From contig RCTD01000018.1 of assembly GCA_014898415.1 (NCBI GenBank), positions 5,001 to 69,000 of the forward strand: a stretch of 64,000 nucleotides of DNA, read 5' to 3'. This stretch comes from Stromatinia cepivora. Taxonomy: Eukaryota > Ascomycota > Leotiomycetes > Helotiales > Sclerotiniaceae. The number at the start of each line of letters is the position of its first letter. The stretch's first letter is position 1. The position numbers and the translations under genes are program-made. Positions 1 through 11,291 of the stretch are shown piece after piece. The notes beneath the pieces were generated by a model, which worked only from the letters and a program-made list of their open reading frames with translations, was not told the origin of the DNA and ran no database searches.

Positions 1-195
1 CCTTCCGAAGTCGAGGTTTTTAGCATGTATTAGCTCTAGAATTACCACGGTTATCCATGTAGTAAGGTACTATCAAATAAACGATAACTGATTTAATGAG
101 CCATTCGCAGTTTCACAGTATAGTTGCTTATACTTAGACATGCATGGCTTAATCTTTGAGACAAGCATATGACTACTGGCAGAATCAACCAGGTA
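1..195 (-). rRNA. 18S rRNA, 5' end (partial)
   Basis: Read on the minus strand, the segment starts at 195 with the universal SSU start TACCTGGTTGATTCTG and continues with the conserved region CATGCATGTCTAAGTATAAG, GCGAATGGCTCATTAAATC and ending near CTAAAAACCTCGACTTCGG. The gene is transcribed leftwards and is cut by the window start, so only about the first 195 of roughly 1,800 nt are present. It marks the edge of a ribosomal DNA unit or array lying to the left. Confidence 0.97.
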
Positions 196-790
196 ACTAT
201 CTTAAGGCTTTCGCACCCCGAAGGGTGCTAGGCCAAACCCCCTAAAAGGAGGCTAGAGTTGTTAACTTGGGTGAGGAAATGTTCTAAAAGAACATTCCCT
301 AATCGTTAGGGATCAATGGAGCTGAGCTCGCAAAGGCCTATCGATTATCCATTTGCCCCCACTATGTTCCCCAAAGGACGGTCTACCGCACAGAGTTCAG
401 GCACGAGGTGCCATCGCAAGGTGAAATATAGGCCCCTCAGGAGGAGGATACCGTTCACTGATCACGCCAGAAGCGGTTATCAGCTTAGGCTTACCCCCAA
501 GTGTCTAGGAATAGGTATAGCCATCGGCCACTAATCCACAGACTCCATCAATGCCTGCCAAGCCGAAGCTGACAGGACATCGGCCCCCCTACGCTGGAAC
601 CCAAAAGCCTAAGCTTCGTGCGGATTACAGTGTAGGAGAGTTTATCCATGCGCCTGTGGTATTTTGAGGGGCTTCACGAATTAAGTGATACCACACAAAC
701 AAATACCAATAGGTCGCGGATACAGCAACCAAGGTACTGGGAGAATATTTGAACGATTTCGAGATCCTACACTTCTTTGTCCCAATAAAG

Positions 791-984
791 AGTTGCAACG
801 TGCTATGCGCGCCTAAGGCCTGTACAGGCTGACTCTTTATCAGTATCATTAAAAATTTAGAACCACAAATATTCATTAGAGTATTACCCTCTCATCTATA
901 GGGAACCTTTCGATACCAGTTTATTCATTCAATTTTTGGAGTTGCAACGTGCTACGCGCGCCCAAGGCCTATACAGACTGACTC
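791..984. repeat. 45-bp direct repeat pair in the rDNA spacer
   Basis: Copies at 791-835 and 940-984 share AGTTGCAACGTGCTA, then CGCGCC, AAGGCCT, TACAG and CTGACTC with only a handful of differences. Start-to-start spacing is 149 bp. They sit in the presumed 5' external transcribed spacer. Confidence 0.85.
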
Positions 985-1260
985 CTCAACCGTTTGAACA
1001 TAACCTTAATCTCAGATATATAGGTTTGAAGACCTCTAACTGAAATCGCCTGTAACACTCTTAAGCGTTTGCACAATAGGCAATTATAGGGCCGATAAAG
1101 CCTAATAATCACCGTCCTTTCGTACTAACACTGTAGAGGCTTTAGTTTCAGGCTCACAGTGTGAATGAGGCAGGCTTGAGTGCCTATTAAGTGTTGAAGC
1201 TCTAGGAATTGTAAACCCTAATGAAAGAATTTTACTTTTCTTTGAGGCTTCAACCCACCC

Positions 1261-1356
1261 CATTCATATACCCATCGACTCCTTATTTGTAGATTCCTCA
1301 CACACAATTGATTTTGTCGGAAAGATATTTTCCGTCAAATTCATTTACGTGAAAAA
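1261..1356. repeat. ~95-bp degenerate direct repeat, copy 1
   Basis: Shares with 2971-3065 the blocks TTCATATACCCAT, GACT, TTTGTAGAT, ACAATTGATT, TTTTCCGT and TTTACGTG in the same order and spacing. The two copies are about 1.7 kb apart and both sit in the rDNA spacer, indicating an old subrepeat duplication. Confidence 0.8.
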
Positions 1357-1550
1357 TTGCTATTGATATAATTTTTGCTAACAAAAAGTTCGCAAAAGAT
1401 TACTCAAAGTGAGTACTTGAATTTTTGATCGATCTCATCATCGCATTCATAGCTCTATAGAATCCTTATAAGCTATAATTATAGGCTTAATAAAACCTAT
1501 TGGGGGGGCTATTATTATATTATAGGCTTTCACATAGCCTACTATAGGGT

Positions 1551-2467
1551 TCACCGGGGGTATCTTATGGGCCCAAAGGCTTTAATGCTTTCAAAACCGA
1601 ATCACCCTCATTTTTCAAATGCTTTTAAACGCGCTACCTCTCACCCTTCAGGGGTCACCTCATTTTTAGGGCTCAAAACAGCTCTAATGACCTTTTTCTT
1701 CATTCTACCATATAGAGAATGAAAAGAGGACCCTAGCAATATATTTTATCTTTCATTAATATATATAATATAAATAAAATCACTATTTTTCTACCCCCCC
1801 CTTATATCCCCACGTAAAAATAATTTCCGATAAATTATTTTATCCCCCGGTGACTATTACCACCGGTGAGTTCGTGTAATACCTAGAGTCTATACGCGTA
1901 TAAGCCTATAAATTTGAACCTAAAAAGCTCACCGGGAGTATATTATAGACCATATATTTATTTAGTTATTTCAAGCGAATACCTCCCGGTGAGTTTTTTT
2001 CCATGAACTATATATACTGTTATCGGCCGCTCCTAATGGGCTATTCGCCCTATAGGAGAAACCTAACCCGGACCCTAACCAGGCTATATAGGCTATTTCT
2101 TAGTATATATAGGTATACCTCACCGGGGATAGTATATTATAAAATGCATAGTGATTCACCGGGAGTAGCTTTAATGAAAGCCTATAATAAAGCTTATAAA
2201 AGAATTCACCGGGTGTATTTTATAGGGTTCTACATCCTATACCAAGACTCACCGGTAGTAAATTACAGAGTACTATCCCCTATAATAAACCTCACCGGGC
2301 CTTGATTCACAGCATGTTTACAGGCATCTCCCCTCTAAAACTACCTCACCGGGGATAATACAGGGCAACACATCATCCCCGAAAAATTCGAGAAAAAAAA
2401 AATTGGAAAAATTATAAATCGCGCAAAGGGGGTCCCATCCGCAAATCGGGGAGGGGGGTCACCGGGG
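1551..2467. repeat. Dispersed TCACCGG motif array in rDNA spacer
   Basis: The word TCACCGG (usually TCACCGGG) or its complement recurs at about 1551, 1847, 1861, 1929, 1985, 2120, 2156, 2206, 2249, 2292, 2346 and 2459; from 2120 to 2346 the spacing is 36-54 bp, all in one orientation. Looser relatives (CCGGTGAG, CAGTGAA, TGGTGAGCC) follow at about 3,190-3,330. The intervening sequence is AT-rich and not conserved, so this is a short spaced motif rather than a normal tandem repeat. Function unknown. Confidence 0.7.
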
Positions 2468-2970
2468 ACCGCTCCCAGCCACGGCGGCGCGCCCGGGGGG
2501 TCGGGATGTACCCCATCTAGAGCTTGGAGTCCTAAACCCTCCGCCCTGAGCCCCCAGGTACCTCCGCGCGACCCACGCCCGACTGCCCACCTACGCTTCA
2601 TCAATTCCCCCATAGCCCATAGTCCGAAGAATTCCGCACTCCCAGTATCCTGCGCCGTGCTGTCTGCTCAAATAAAATACTAAACCACCCACCGTCGTAG
2701 ATACATTACATACCCCCTAATCAGTAAGACGCTTGCCTGTATTCCGAATTTTGTAACGTGAAACATAACATTCCTCCGTGGATTATACTATGCCATTCGT
2801 GCCAAATTTCACCAAGATAGCTCCAATGGAAAGCTACATTCATTACTAATTTCACCTACTCGAAGCATGAGTAACTATGACAACTCCTACAACGCAATAT
2901 ACTACTGGCTACAAGGTTGATCCCAAAATCAATACTATACATACCCAATATCCACCGGCCTAATGCACAT

Positions 2971-3065
2971 CCTTTCATATACCCATTGACTTCTCATTTG
3001 TAGATCCTTTGTGTACAATTGATTATGTCGAGTTTTTATTTTCCGTTAAATTGTTTTACGTGCAA
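2971..3065. repeat. ~95-bp degenerate direct repeat, copy 2
   Basis: Partner of the repeat at 1261-1356. It is followed immediately by a short tandem of ATGTCACGGTT-like units (about 3069-3101) and further GTCACG words to about 3,130. Confidence 0.8.
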
Positions 3066-3350
3066 GCTCATGTCACGGTTATGTCACGGTTATGTCACGC
3101 TCGTGTATTGGTCACGCTCGACTTCCTGTCACGGTATCAGCCTTCTGACGATTGGATGTACGCCATGATCTACCCATCAGCGAAATGCATCCGGTGAGTT
3201 ATCCCCAGTGAAGTATGACCTGTGTGTGTACTCACTTCTGCGTTCCGCCCAGTGAATTACACCCGGCCTGGTGAGCCACTACTGGTGAGCCAGCCAACTA
3301 CTTCCTGATGAGTCCTGCCCGGTGAATGAACATCGGTGTTTCATTTTTCA

Positions 3351-4032
3351 AGGTGACAATGGTATGATGCGATAAGATGATTGCATGGGATTCTATGAAA
3401 GGGGAAATTCTGCGCTGGGTAGAACTATCACGTGATAAAGGCGTGACTTTCAAAACACGATCGCGGCCTTTGCAAGAGATGACCTACACGGGATATCTGT
3501 CAATGGTTTCATGGGAAAGCTTTAGGCATTACAATTATCTTCAATCAGATCATTAATTTAGATGCGAATAGCATCGTTGTATATCAGATGAGGTAAGTGC
3601 AACGGGAGTATCACATGATCCATAGTCACATGATAACTTGTACCTCGGAGCCAGTCATTTGTATCAAGGGCCCCTCACGGCAAGCCTCCTTCCCCATTTA
3701 GCTTTCTGATTGTAGTCTATTATCTTTATCCGATATTCTACCATGTGATCGTGATTCGCGACATATAAGATGAAATGTATAAAGGGGTTAAATTTTCAGA
3801 TCCCGTGGACTTTGATTGGAACGTCATTATTCACATGGTCCCTTGTTGTGGGGCTGGTTTTCAAAGTCACATGAGTGGCGTTTTTAGTGTTTTACTAGTC
3901 TAGAACCTAGCTCAAAACGGAGCTTCCGGCCCCGATATAATTTTTGGGAGTCAGTATTTGTTTGTATTGAAATGATATAATACATAACGCCTTTGAAGAA
4001 TAAACCTCACTCGTTCATCCGAATCATAAACC
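3351..4032. other. Intergenic, rDNA edge to HIS3 promoter
   Basis: No gene is recognisable. It contains several TCACGTG/TCACATG-type words (for example near 3,428 and 3,610) of the kind bound by bHLH or bZIP regulators, and the HIS3 5' flank with an A/T-rich stretch near 3,970. No Gcn4-type TGACTCA site is obvious. Confidence 0.5.
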
Positions 4033-4780
4033 ATGGCTCCAGTTCGATCAACAGCGCTCTCGCGCGATACAAACGAGACTAGTATTCAACTGGCTATCAA
4101 TCTTGATGGAGGGGAATTCCCAGCAGATACTGATAAGAAGTTATTGAGTAGTGAAGAAGGGCATACTTTACAGATATCGAAATCGCAATATATTGCTATA
4201 CATACCGGCATTGGGTTTTTGGATCATATGTTGCATGCTTTAGCAAAGCATGCTGGTTGGAGTTTGGCGATAAACTGTAAAGGAGATTTACACAGTATGT
4301 TTTTATCTTCTATTCGCATTACTGAGGGAATGCGACCTTGGATACACAAATGCTAATTATGTAATAGTTGATGATCACCATACTGCTGAAGATGTGTGTA
4401 TTGCACTTGGTACATCATTTGCCAAAGCTCTCGGCTCCCCTGTAGGCATTGCACGTTTCGGATCCGCATACTGTCCCCTCGATGAAGCACTTTCGCGAGC
4501 CGTAGTCGATATCTCGAATCGTCCGTTTAGTGTGATAGATTTGGGACTTAGGAGAGAGAAGATTGGAGACTTGAGCTGTGAAATGATACCACATTGTCTG
4601 CAAAGTTTTGCACAGGGCGCAAGAATTACTCTGCATGTGGATTGTTTGAGGGGTGATAATGATCATCATAGGGCGGAGAGTGCCTTTAAGGCTTTGGCTG
4701 TGGCTGTTAGACAGGCTACTTCGATAGTGAAGGGTAGAGAGGGTGAGGTTCCAAGTACAAAGGGTACTCTAAGCACTTGA
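4033..4780 (+). CDS. HIS3: Imidazoleglycerol-phosphate dehydratase (histidine biosynthesis)
   Basis: The enzyme dehydrates imidazole-glycerol phosphate to imidazole-acetol phosphate in histidine synthesis. Two exons, 4033-4294 and 4368-4780, give 224 residues, the usual length (yeast about 220). The 73-bp intron has donor GTATGT, a branch-like GCTAAT and acceptor TAG; joining restores the metal-binding signature [13 protein letters not shown]. Exon 1 carries the first metal-binding block [18 protein letters not shown]; exon 2 carries [11 protein letters not shown], the second HCLQSF-type block and [14 protein letters not shown]. All manganese-ligating histidine clusters of the family appear to be present. 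It is a stand-alone gene, at the edge of the rDNA spacer, with no linked biosynthetic partner. Identification is by family signatures and is very secure. Confidence 0.97.
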
Positions 4781-5931
4781 AGGGGGAATGTGTGAATATA
4801 ATAGGAAGTACTTTGTCCCTGAGATTTTGGCTTGTTGCAAATGGACTTCTTAGATTCAGGAATTGAACGATTACAGAAATTGTTAGAATAATTTGGGATG
4901 CTTAAAAGGGTGGAAAAGATATTAAGCCATTTATCCCATTTATCAGAATCTGAATTTAGGGTTCGAACTCAAATTATACAGGGAAAATTAAGATCAAGAA
5001 GTCGTAATTTCACGCCCGAACTTTACCAACCACATAACACAAATGCCTGCTTTGCTTCTAAACAGTTATCAGAAGTATAAAAATAATTTTGAAGCAAGGT
5101 ATCTCGAAAATTCCACGGAAAACATCTCTTGCTCCATCCCATCCGCTAGCTCGCCGCTTCTTAGCCAAAAAAGTAAATTTCCATCAAACCGACCACCAAT
5201 CACGATATTTTGTTTGGGTCAAGTACCTAGTACATTAATTAATCAGAAAGCCCTAAATGTACAGGACGGCAACAATCAATAAATAGCTAAACATCGATCA
5301 GAATTGGTCGATTGGGGCGAAGAAAAGAATACCGAGACTCAAGATTCAGCGCCATCCAACTCCAAACAGATTTTTTGGCTCCCGGACGCAGAGTCACAAG
5401 TGTCTGTACACAGTAGGATTTAAATCAGTTTGACACCCCAAAACTCCCCAGGCGATACAGATTGCTATGCCTCCAACTTCCACCTTCCTATATGGTTTGG
5501 AAATCCTCCTCCTTTTTATCTTTCTCCCACGCATCGGCAAAACTTTATACTATCTTTGCCTTCCTTATCATGATCTGCCGCAATACGGGAATAGAAGCAC
5601 GTCATTAACAACGGTGCATTCGACATGTGATATATCAAGGCTCTCAGTCCCCGATTGGTTAATAAGTTTTTTCTCCCTGCCTTTCTGGTCTCTTTCGAGA
5701 AGGTTTGATCCGGGTTGCGGAGGTATGTAGTATATTAGCCGTTCTACATACAAATTGTCAATACCTTGAGGAAACGCGGTCTGTTTACATTCATGAATGA
5801 GACTTCAAACTGCCTGGACAATGGGGAATACTTAAAGCACAAGCCGGCCAGCTTTGGCCATCTCTCATCACTCACGATCCTTTTCCAACACAATCAAAGC
5901 CAACCCTTTTGAGCCCCCAACCATTCATAAA
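4781..5931. other. Intergenic, HIS3 3' flank to secreted-protein promoter
   Basis: Open frames of 60-87 codons occur but have no family resemblance, no splice-supported extension and no consistent codon use, so none is called. The last 150 bp form the promoter and 5' leader of the next gene. Confidence 0.6.
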
Positions 5932-6545
5932 ATGCATGCTTCAGTTGTCTCCCTTCTCACTCTGGTTATGGCCACTCTAGCCCAAGCATCCGTTACTTGT
6001 GTCAAGGTAGGCGCAACAGCGAAAGCCACCTGGACCAATTCGGCAGCACAGACATGTACATGGACTGGAACTGTTGGAAGTAACTTTGGAACCAATACTA
6101 TCAACGGCGGAGAGTAAGCTTTTTCTATAATCCTATGTGTCTTTCGCATACTGATAAATGTTTATAGCTACAGCTGCAATGGACGCTGCGGAGCTGGTTG
6201 CACGGGGGTTGCCCTTGGCAATTATTAGTATGTTAACGCATGGATTTTACGAGGTGCCTCGAAGGAACATTCAATACTGATGAGGAAAACTTGCAGCACA
6301 CAAGATTGCTGGAATCACGACATATGCTCCTACTTCAACAATGCCTCTGGCGGTGCAAGGTATGATGTTTCACATGTTCCTACATTTTGACAGCTACTTA
6401 TCAAATGACACATAGTGACGCCAACTACGGTTCGGCATTCACTACTGCAGCAGAGGACTATCTTCTTGGTGGAGTTGACGGCTGTACTCAGACAAACCCT
6501 AGCAACTCGGCTGCGGTGCCTAGTACGAAGCCTGTCTGCACGTAA
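5932..6545 (+). CDS. Small secreted cysteine-rich protein with phospholipase A2-like CxxHDxC motif
   Basis: Four exons (5932-6113, 6168-6227, 6297-6359, 6416-6545) give 144 residues; the three introns are 54, 69 and 56 bp with normal GT-AG ends. Residues 1-19 form a clear signal peptide ending in an AQA-type cleavage site. The mature protein has ten or more cysteines, and residues 85-91 read C-W-N-H-D-I-C, the His-Asp arrangement of the phospholipase A2 active helix (H88, D89). Before it stands C-x3-C-x3-C (64-72) with a glycine-rich loop that could serve as a calcium loop; after it comes GCTQ and a C-terminal Cys. Fungal secreted PLA2-like proteins and candidate effectors have this general shape. 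Activity is not proven; it may instead be a disulfide-rich effector or surface protein. A longer in-frame start at 5854 was rejected because it would bury the signal peptide. Confidence 0.82.
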
Positions 6546-6765
6546 TACATACATCATATGTAGAATGTATAGGCAAAATAAGCCCGGAAGAAAGCAAAGA
6601 TGTTGAAAGAGTACATGTAACGAAGAAAAGATTTGGTATCATATTATCAAATACATGTATGTCCAACAAGCTTCCAGGTCCTTCAACCTAATTCTAGAAC
6701 CCCATCCATCAATCACACCACCGTGAATAGGAGTATCCAGTGGCCAGTGGCCACGGTGTATGGGC

Positions 6766-7426
6766 TTAGGAGGTTCCCTTCTGCTCCTCTTTTGGATCTT
6801 CCTTCTGCCCACCCCCAAACATTCCCCCAACATATCCACCTGCACTCTTTGCACCACCTGCCAGGCCAGAACCAGCATTCTGTGCGCCACCCACAACTCC
6901 TTGCCCAACATCTTTTGCGTTCCTGATAACCGGAGCCGTGAAGGTCGACGTAGGACCACCGTATGAACCATCTTCATCTTTTCCCTTTCGCTCCATTCTG
7001 TTGATACCTTCCTTCCCAGCCAGGTTTCCGACTGGGGCCAGTAGACCATTCTCTCCGAGTTGATTACCGACAAGATTATGCACATCGTCTTGTATCTGGT
7101 CGATTTGTGAGACGCCGGTGACTTTGGTTTTGTTAAGGGAATCTAAAGTTGTGATTTAGCTTCGAGGGTGTGAATGTTGAAGTCTAGGTCGACCAACCTT
7201 TTGTCGCATATGATGCCTTGTTGTCTCCTTTTCCGAACCATTTCAAATATTGGTCTTCAATCCATGGCATCCACTTCTCATATTGATCGTTGTACGCCTC
7301 CTTTACCCATTCTGTATATGTTTGTTTTTGCTTTTGGTCGTCGGAGAGGTTGTCATGAAATTGTTTCTTCTGTTCATCCGTTTGGTCGGGAGCAGACATG
7401 CCTGTCGCTTTCTTCAAGGACTCCAT
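6766..7426 (-). CDS. Conserved fungal protein with glycine-rich tail, function unknown
   Basis: Two exons on the minus strand, 7426-7198 and 7142-6766, joined across a 55-bp intron (donor GTTGGT, branch GCTAAAT, acceptor TAG), give 201 residues. The N-terminal half is acidic and aromatic (KWMPWIEDQYLKWFG near residues 58-72), the middle has VGNQLGENGLLAPVGNLAGKEG, and the C-terminus alternates Gly, Ala and charged residues, ending in KEEQKGTS. There is no signal peptide or membrane segment. This layout resembles widespread ascomycete hydrophilic, stress-associated proteins, but I cannot assign a function. The start was chosen as the first ATG giving the compact MESLKKATG opening; an upstream frame to 7546 is probably leader sequence. 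Confidence 0.82.
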
Positions 7427-8184
7427 GGGTATTATTTTAAATCGGCACTGGGAAGCTTTTGCGTAGTTTGGAGTCGCGATGTGAAGTTGTAAGTACTGTG
7501 TGGACGATGTCAAAGAGATGTGCGGTAAAATATTTGTAATGGGCAAAGAGCATTAAAACTCTTAACAGTCACAATATATATATATAATCAATGAATCCAT
7601 ACTGGACAAAAAAGATTGTATGACGTAAGTTGACATATCCTGATTGCCTTGTGATCCAATTGTTGAAATCCTGTTTTGCCATTCGGGGATGCAGGCTCAA
7701 TGCGATCGATCCAGTGGGGATGGGAAACGAATCGAGCCCCTTTCAACGGCTTCTAGAGGCTAGAGCATCCCATGGAACAAAAGACTTTGGGCGGCTGCAA
7801 ACGAGATCTAAAAATGATGCTGATGATGTAGTAGTGTAACCCTAATCCTACAAGTATTTCGCACTTGCAAAAGACACCCCATCCTATCACATCCACCTTC
7901 AACGAACAATCTATCCAGCAAAATCTCACATAAACTTTTTGTATGAAATTCCTTCATTTAACGTCATGAGCTTTGTTTGAATTTCCCTGGGGTGAGAAGT
8001 CACCTCAATTGGGCGCAATAATGTGAGCTGCTGAGGAATATCGAGTAACGAGAGACTGATCGGATAAACTCGTGAAGTAGGAAGACTCCGGAAGGTAACC
8101 CCATCGATTATGGTTGTACATTGTATATTCGCCGACCCAAAACGCCGTGAGGATAAGCCCATTAACGCCCAAATGTTTCTCTCA
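7427..8184. other. Intergenic between two leftward genes
   Basis: Promoter of the glycine-rich protein (with a TATATATATATAATC stretch near 7,573) and 3' flank of LUC7. No further gene is supported. Confidence 0.6.
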
Positions 8185-9164
8185 TTACCATCCACCTCTA
8201 AATCCTCTTCCCCTGCCTCTGAAGCCACCTCTTCCCCCACCACGTCCTCCATATCCACCCCCTCTGCCGCCATATCCGCCGTCCCCATAACCTCCGTCGT
8301 ATCCTCTTGCCGCCGAGTTGTGATCCATATCATCTGCCATAGGTCTTGATCTCTTCATCTCTTTCGGAAATGCGTCGTATGTCTTCCTCATTTGCGCGTA
8401 ACCCAAATGCATTTTCCCGTAAAAGTGGTCCGCCAATCTCCGATCGTTATCCAGCCGGCTTAAATAAGCTCCGCAGACATCACAAACTTGTAATTTCTGG
8501 TGTCCTGAAGGTCCGCTGGTATCTGAGAGTGCCTTCAACTCCTTTTCCTTCTCCGCTTTCGTCTGCATAGCTTGTCTGATGCGGAAGAATTCTTCATAAG
8601 CGCGCGATACCTCCGATTGTTCTCCTAGAATCTGAATCTCCAACAACCCTGTCTCAATAGATTTCGATAGATCAGATATTTGTTTGAGAAGGGCGTTCGT
8701 CTGTCGAATTTCATCGGGGGTCTTCTCCAGGCGTCGCTGCGCTACATCTATCCTCCTATTGCATTCATCGATATACTTCTGTAAGTCGCGCATGTAATCG
8801 TATTCGAAACCCCATTTTTGTTTTTGGGGAGGGGCTGCAGCCTCATATTCCGTCTTCAAAGGTTCTGAATGAATTTTTGGACATGGCCCTAAATCTTGCT
8901 TTGTATTTGTGAAGAGGTCGTGAGGACAGGTACCGACGAGGAAGGAACGGCAAATCTTTGGATCTGTGATTGACAGTTGAGCTGCGCGAGAGGATGCTCC
9001 AGCGCCCATAAGCTGCTCTGTTGAGAAGTTTATGTTAGTAAAAAAAACAATAGATTTCTGACGCTCATAGAATAATTGCAGCTGAATTTAATGGAACGCA
9101 AACATTTTCAAACTTGGAACCAAAACAATCACTTACCTAGGAGCTTTCTCTGTTCCGCGGCCAT
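8185..9164 (-). CDS. LUC7: U1 snRNP-associated protein LUC7
   Basis: Luc7 stabilises U1 snRNP on 5' splice sites in the nucleus. Exon 1 (9164-9137) encodes only MAAEQRKLL; a 119-bp intron follows, and exon 2 (9017-8185) restores the family start MAAEQRKLLEQLMG. The product has 286 residues. The first zinc finger is of CCCH type (C-x7-C, then C-P-K-I-H near residues 33-60), followed by a long helical coiled-coil segment, then a C2H2 finger (CDVCGAYL...H-F-x-G-K-x-H). The tail is RGG/GGY rich, typical of fungal Luc7. It is transcribed divergently from GPI16 with only 256 bp between start codons, so the two probably share a promoter region. Confidence 0.96.
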
Positions 9165-9420
9165 ATTTTGAGATGTATGAATGGAAGTTGTTGTGATTTT
9201 GTCTTGAAAGAATTGATAGAAAAAGCTGAAGAGAAGACAAGGCTCGGGCGGCGGCGTAGGGGAGCGGAAAGAGCCGCCATAAGGCTGCACCAACTAAATT
9301 GCTCCCCCAGATTTCCAAAGGTTTTTACAATTAATCATTCAATCACTCAATTACTCAACCATTCATCCATTCATCCATTCATCCCATTCTTCATAATTCA
9401 ATGCGGAGTTTTCTGACAAT
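9165..9420. promoter_or_regulatory. Divergent promoter between LUC7 and GPI16
   Basis: The 256-bp gap separates two start codons pointing outwards. Its right part (about 9,330-9,395) is a run of short pyrimidine-rich units such as CATTCATC and CAATCA, consistent with a fungal 5' leader. No TATA box is evident on either side. Confidence 0.55.
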
Positions 9421-11291
9421 ATGGTATTGGCATTGAATGCCATGACTAAAATCTGCTTCATCTCGTTCCTATTATTGGGTCTATTATCTACAAGAGTGAT
9501 CGCATCCTCAAATTATCATGAGCAACTTCTTCTACAACCCCTTCATCCTTCCTCTTTACTTGCTTCCTTCAATTTTCAAAGCAACACCAGCCTCAAATCG
9601 TTCGAACAGCAGAATTTCCGCTATTTCCCAAGATCATTAGGACAGATTCTTCAGTATGCGAACACTAGAGAATTACATTTGAGGTTCAGTCTAGGGAGAT
9701 GGGATGCTGAGAATTGGGGGGCAAGGCCATGGGGAGGTACAAGGGAAGGCGGGACAGGTGTGGAGCTTTGGGCTTGGGTTGAAGCTGGTACTGACGAGGA
9801 GTACAATTGACATCTTCAAGAAATAAATTCAGCCAGCTAACACATTCTTAGGGCTGATGATCGCTGGTTGACCTTGACCAACGCATTGTCTGGCCTCTTT
9901 TGCGCCTCCCTTAATTTCATTGATTCCACGAGAACAACGAGGCCGGTATTATCATTTCAACCCGTCGGGGACCACTCAAACTCTACATTGTCAAACCTAC
10001 ACCTGCTGCATGGAACCCTACCGCGAGAAGTTGTCTGCACAGAAAACCTGACACCGTTCTTGAAACTCTTGCCCTGTAAAGGAAAAGCTGGCATTTCGAG
10101 CTTATTGGATGGGCACAAATTATTCGACGCATCATGGCAGAGCATGTCTATCGACGTGCGACCCATATGTACAAGCGACTCAAATGACTGTCAGCTTCAG
10201 ATCACACAGACCATTGATATGGTTTTGGATATCCAAAGATCCAAACGCCCGAGAGGTTGGTACATCAGTACATATTATGACTATGGTGCTGACTCTGACC
10301 AGACAATCCAATTCCACGACCTGTCCCATTTGAAGATTTAAAATGCGATACCTCCAAAGCATATCATGCTGGAGACACCTGTTTCCCTCTCGATAACGCC
10401 GCGGAAGAGGAGGATTGGAGTTTATCGCAAATTTTCGGCCATTCATTGAAAGGATCCTGCCCACTTGCCGGCGAGGTTGAAGACTCCGTTTGCATAAAGG
10501 TTCCTCATGCCCGCAATGTCTTTATTTCTGGAGGAGCGGTTGAGCACAAAGATTCTTCTGGATACAACCGATGTTTTCGATTACAACAAGACAGTGATTT
10601 CGAGATGGTATTACCTCGACAAGATATTCCGGAAAAGGCGCCGTTGGAGCAACCCCTACTTTATGCAGAACGCTCATTCATTGGATATGGACAGGAACGA
10701 GGTGGTGTGCAGGCTATTCTCACGAATCCATCGCCAACCGATGCAGTTGATTTCGTGTACATGGAGTCGCTCCCTTGGTTCATGAAAGTTTATCTTCACA
10801 CTCTGAAAGCCAAGACGAATGGCTTGCATGAAGATGTCATACAAGAAATGTTTTATCGTCCAGCTCTAGACCGTAAGAGAGGAACTCAATTGGAAGTGCG
10901 CATGCGTATTCCTGCGAACTCTACGGTCATTTTAACCTATGATTTTGAAAAGGCTATCCTTCGGTATACAGAATATCCTCCTGATGCAAATCGTGGGTTT
11001 GATGTTGCCCCGGCTGTTATTACCATTGGAAATGTTAGCATCCGTACCACAACTCTTTTACTTCCTCTTCCAACACCTGATTTCAGTATGCCTTACAATG
11101 TCATTATCCTTACCAGCACAGTAATGGCCTTGGCATTTGGAAGTGTTTTCAATCTTCTAGTAAGGAGATTTGTTGCGGCGGATGAAGCTGAAAATTGGGA
11201 TATCAAGACTGTTAGATTACGGATTGCAGTGGTTGTGCAGAAGATTCTGGCTCGGATGATTGGGAAAGCGAAGTTTGGCAAGGAAGAATAG
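9421..11291 (+). CDS. GPI16: GPI transamidase component GPI16 / PIG-T
   Basis: PIG-T is the scaffold subunit of the ER complex that transfers GPI anchors to proteins. Exons 9421-9800, 9852-10255 and 10303-11291 give 590 residues (yeast about 610). The introns are only 51 and 47 bp; both are required to keep the frame, giving GTDEEADDRWLTLTNALSGL at the first joint and RPRDNPIPRPVPFEDLKCDT at the second. An N-terminal hydrophobic signal (residues about 8-28), the family block ALSGLFCASLNFIDS, the MESLPWFMK block of the luminal domain, and one C-terminal membrane helix (MPYNVIILTSTVMALAFGSV) followed by a basic cytosolic tail are present. The tail is longer than a simple retention signal. It is divergent from LUC7. 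Confidence 0.96.

Larger units (their letters stand above)
196..3350 (-). other. rDNA spacer (5' external transcribed spacer and intergenic spacer)
   Basis: This stretch lies directly upstream of the leftward 18S gene and has no convincing protein gene; the open frames in it have no family resemblance. It holds several repeat types (listed separately), short palindromic runs around TATAGGCT, an AT-rich part (about 1,320-1,850) and a GC-rich part (about 2,430-2,600). The boundary between transcribed and non-transcribed spacer, and the RNA polymerase I promoter, cannot be placed from sequence alone. The right limit is set by the last obvious spacer-type repeats near 3,350 and is approximate. 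Confidence 0.75.

Noticed and set aside
2040..2090. Telomere-like CCCTAA words in the spacer
   Set aside because: Only two isolated words, not a tandem array.
2341..2613. 90-codon minus-strand frame in the rDNA spacer
   Set aside because: It arises from the GC-rich, motif-bearing part of the spacer; composition is Gly/Pro/Arg-rich without any domain, and it lies in non-coding rDNA.
5467..5730. Possible small membrane protein of 87 codons
   Set aside because: Hydrophobic N-terminus but no conserved features; it lies in promoter-like DNA and may be chance.
7926..8333. 135-codon minus-strand frame overlapping the LUC7 3' end
   Set aside because: It is an out-of-frame reading of the RGG-rich LUC7 tail.
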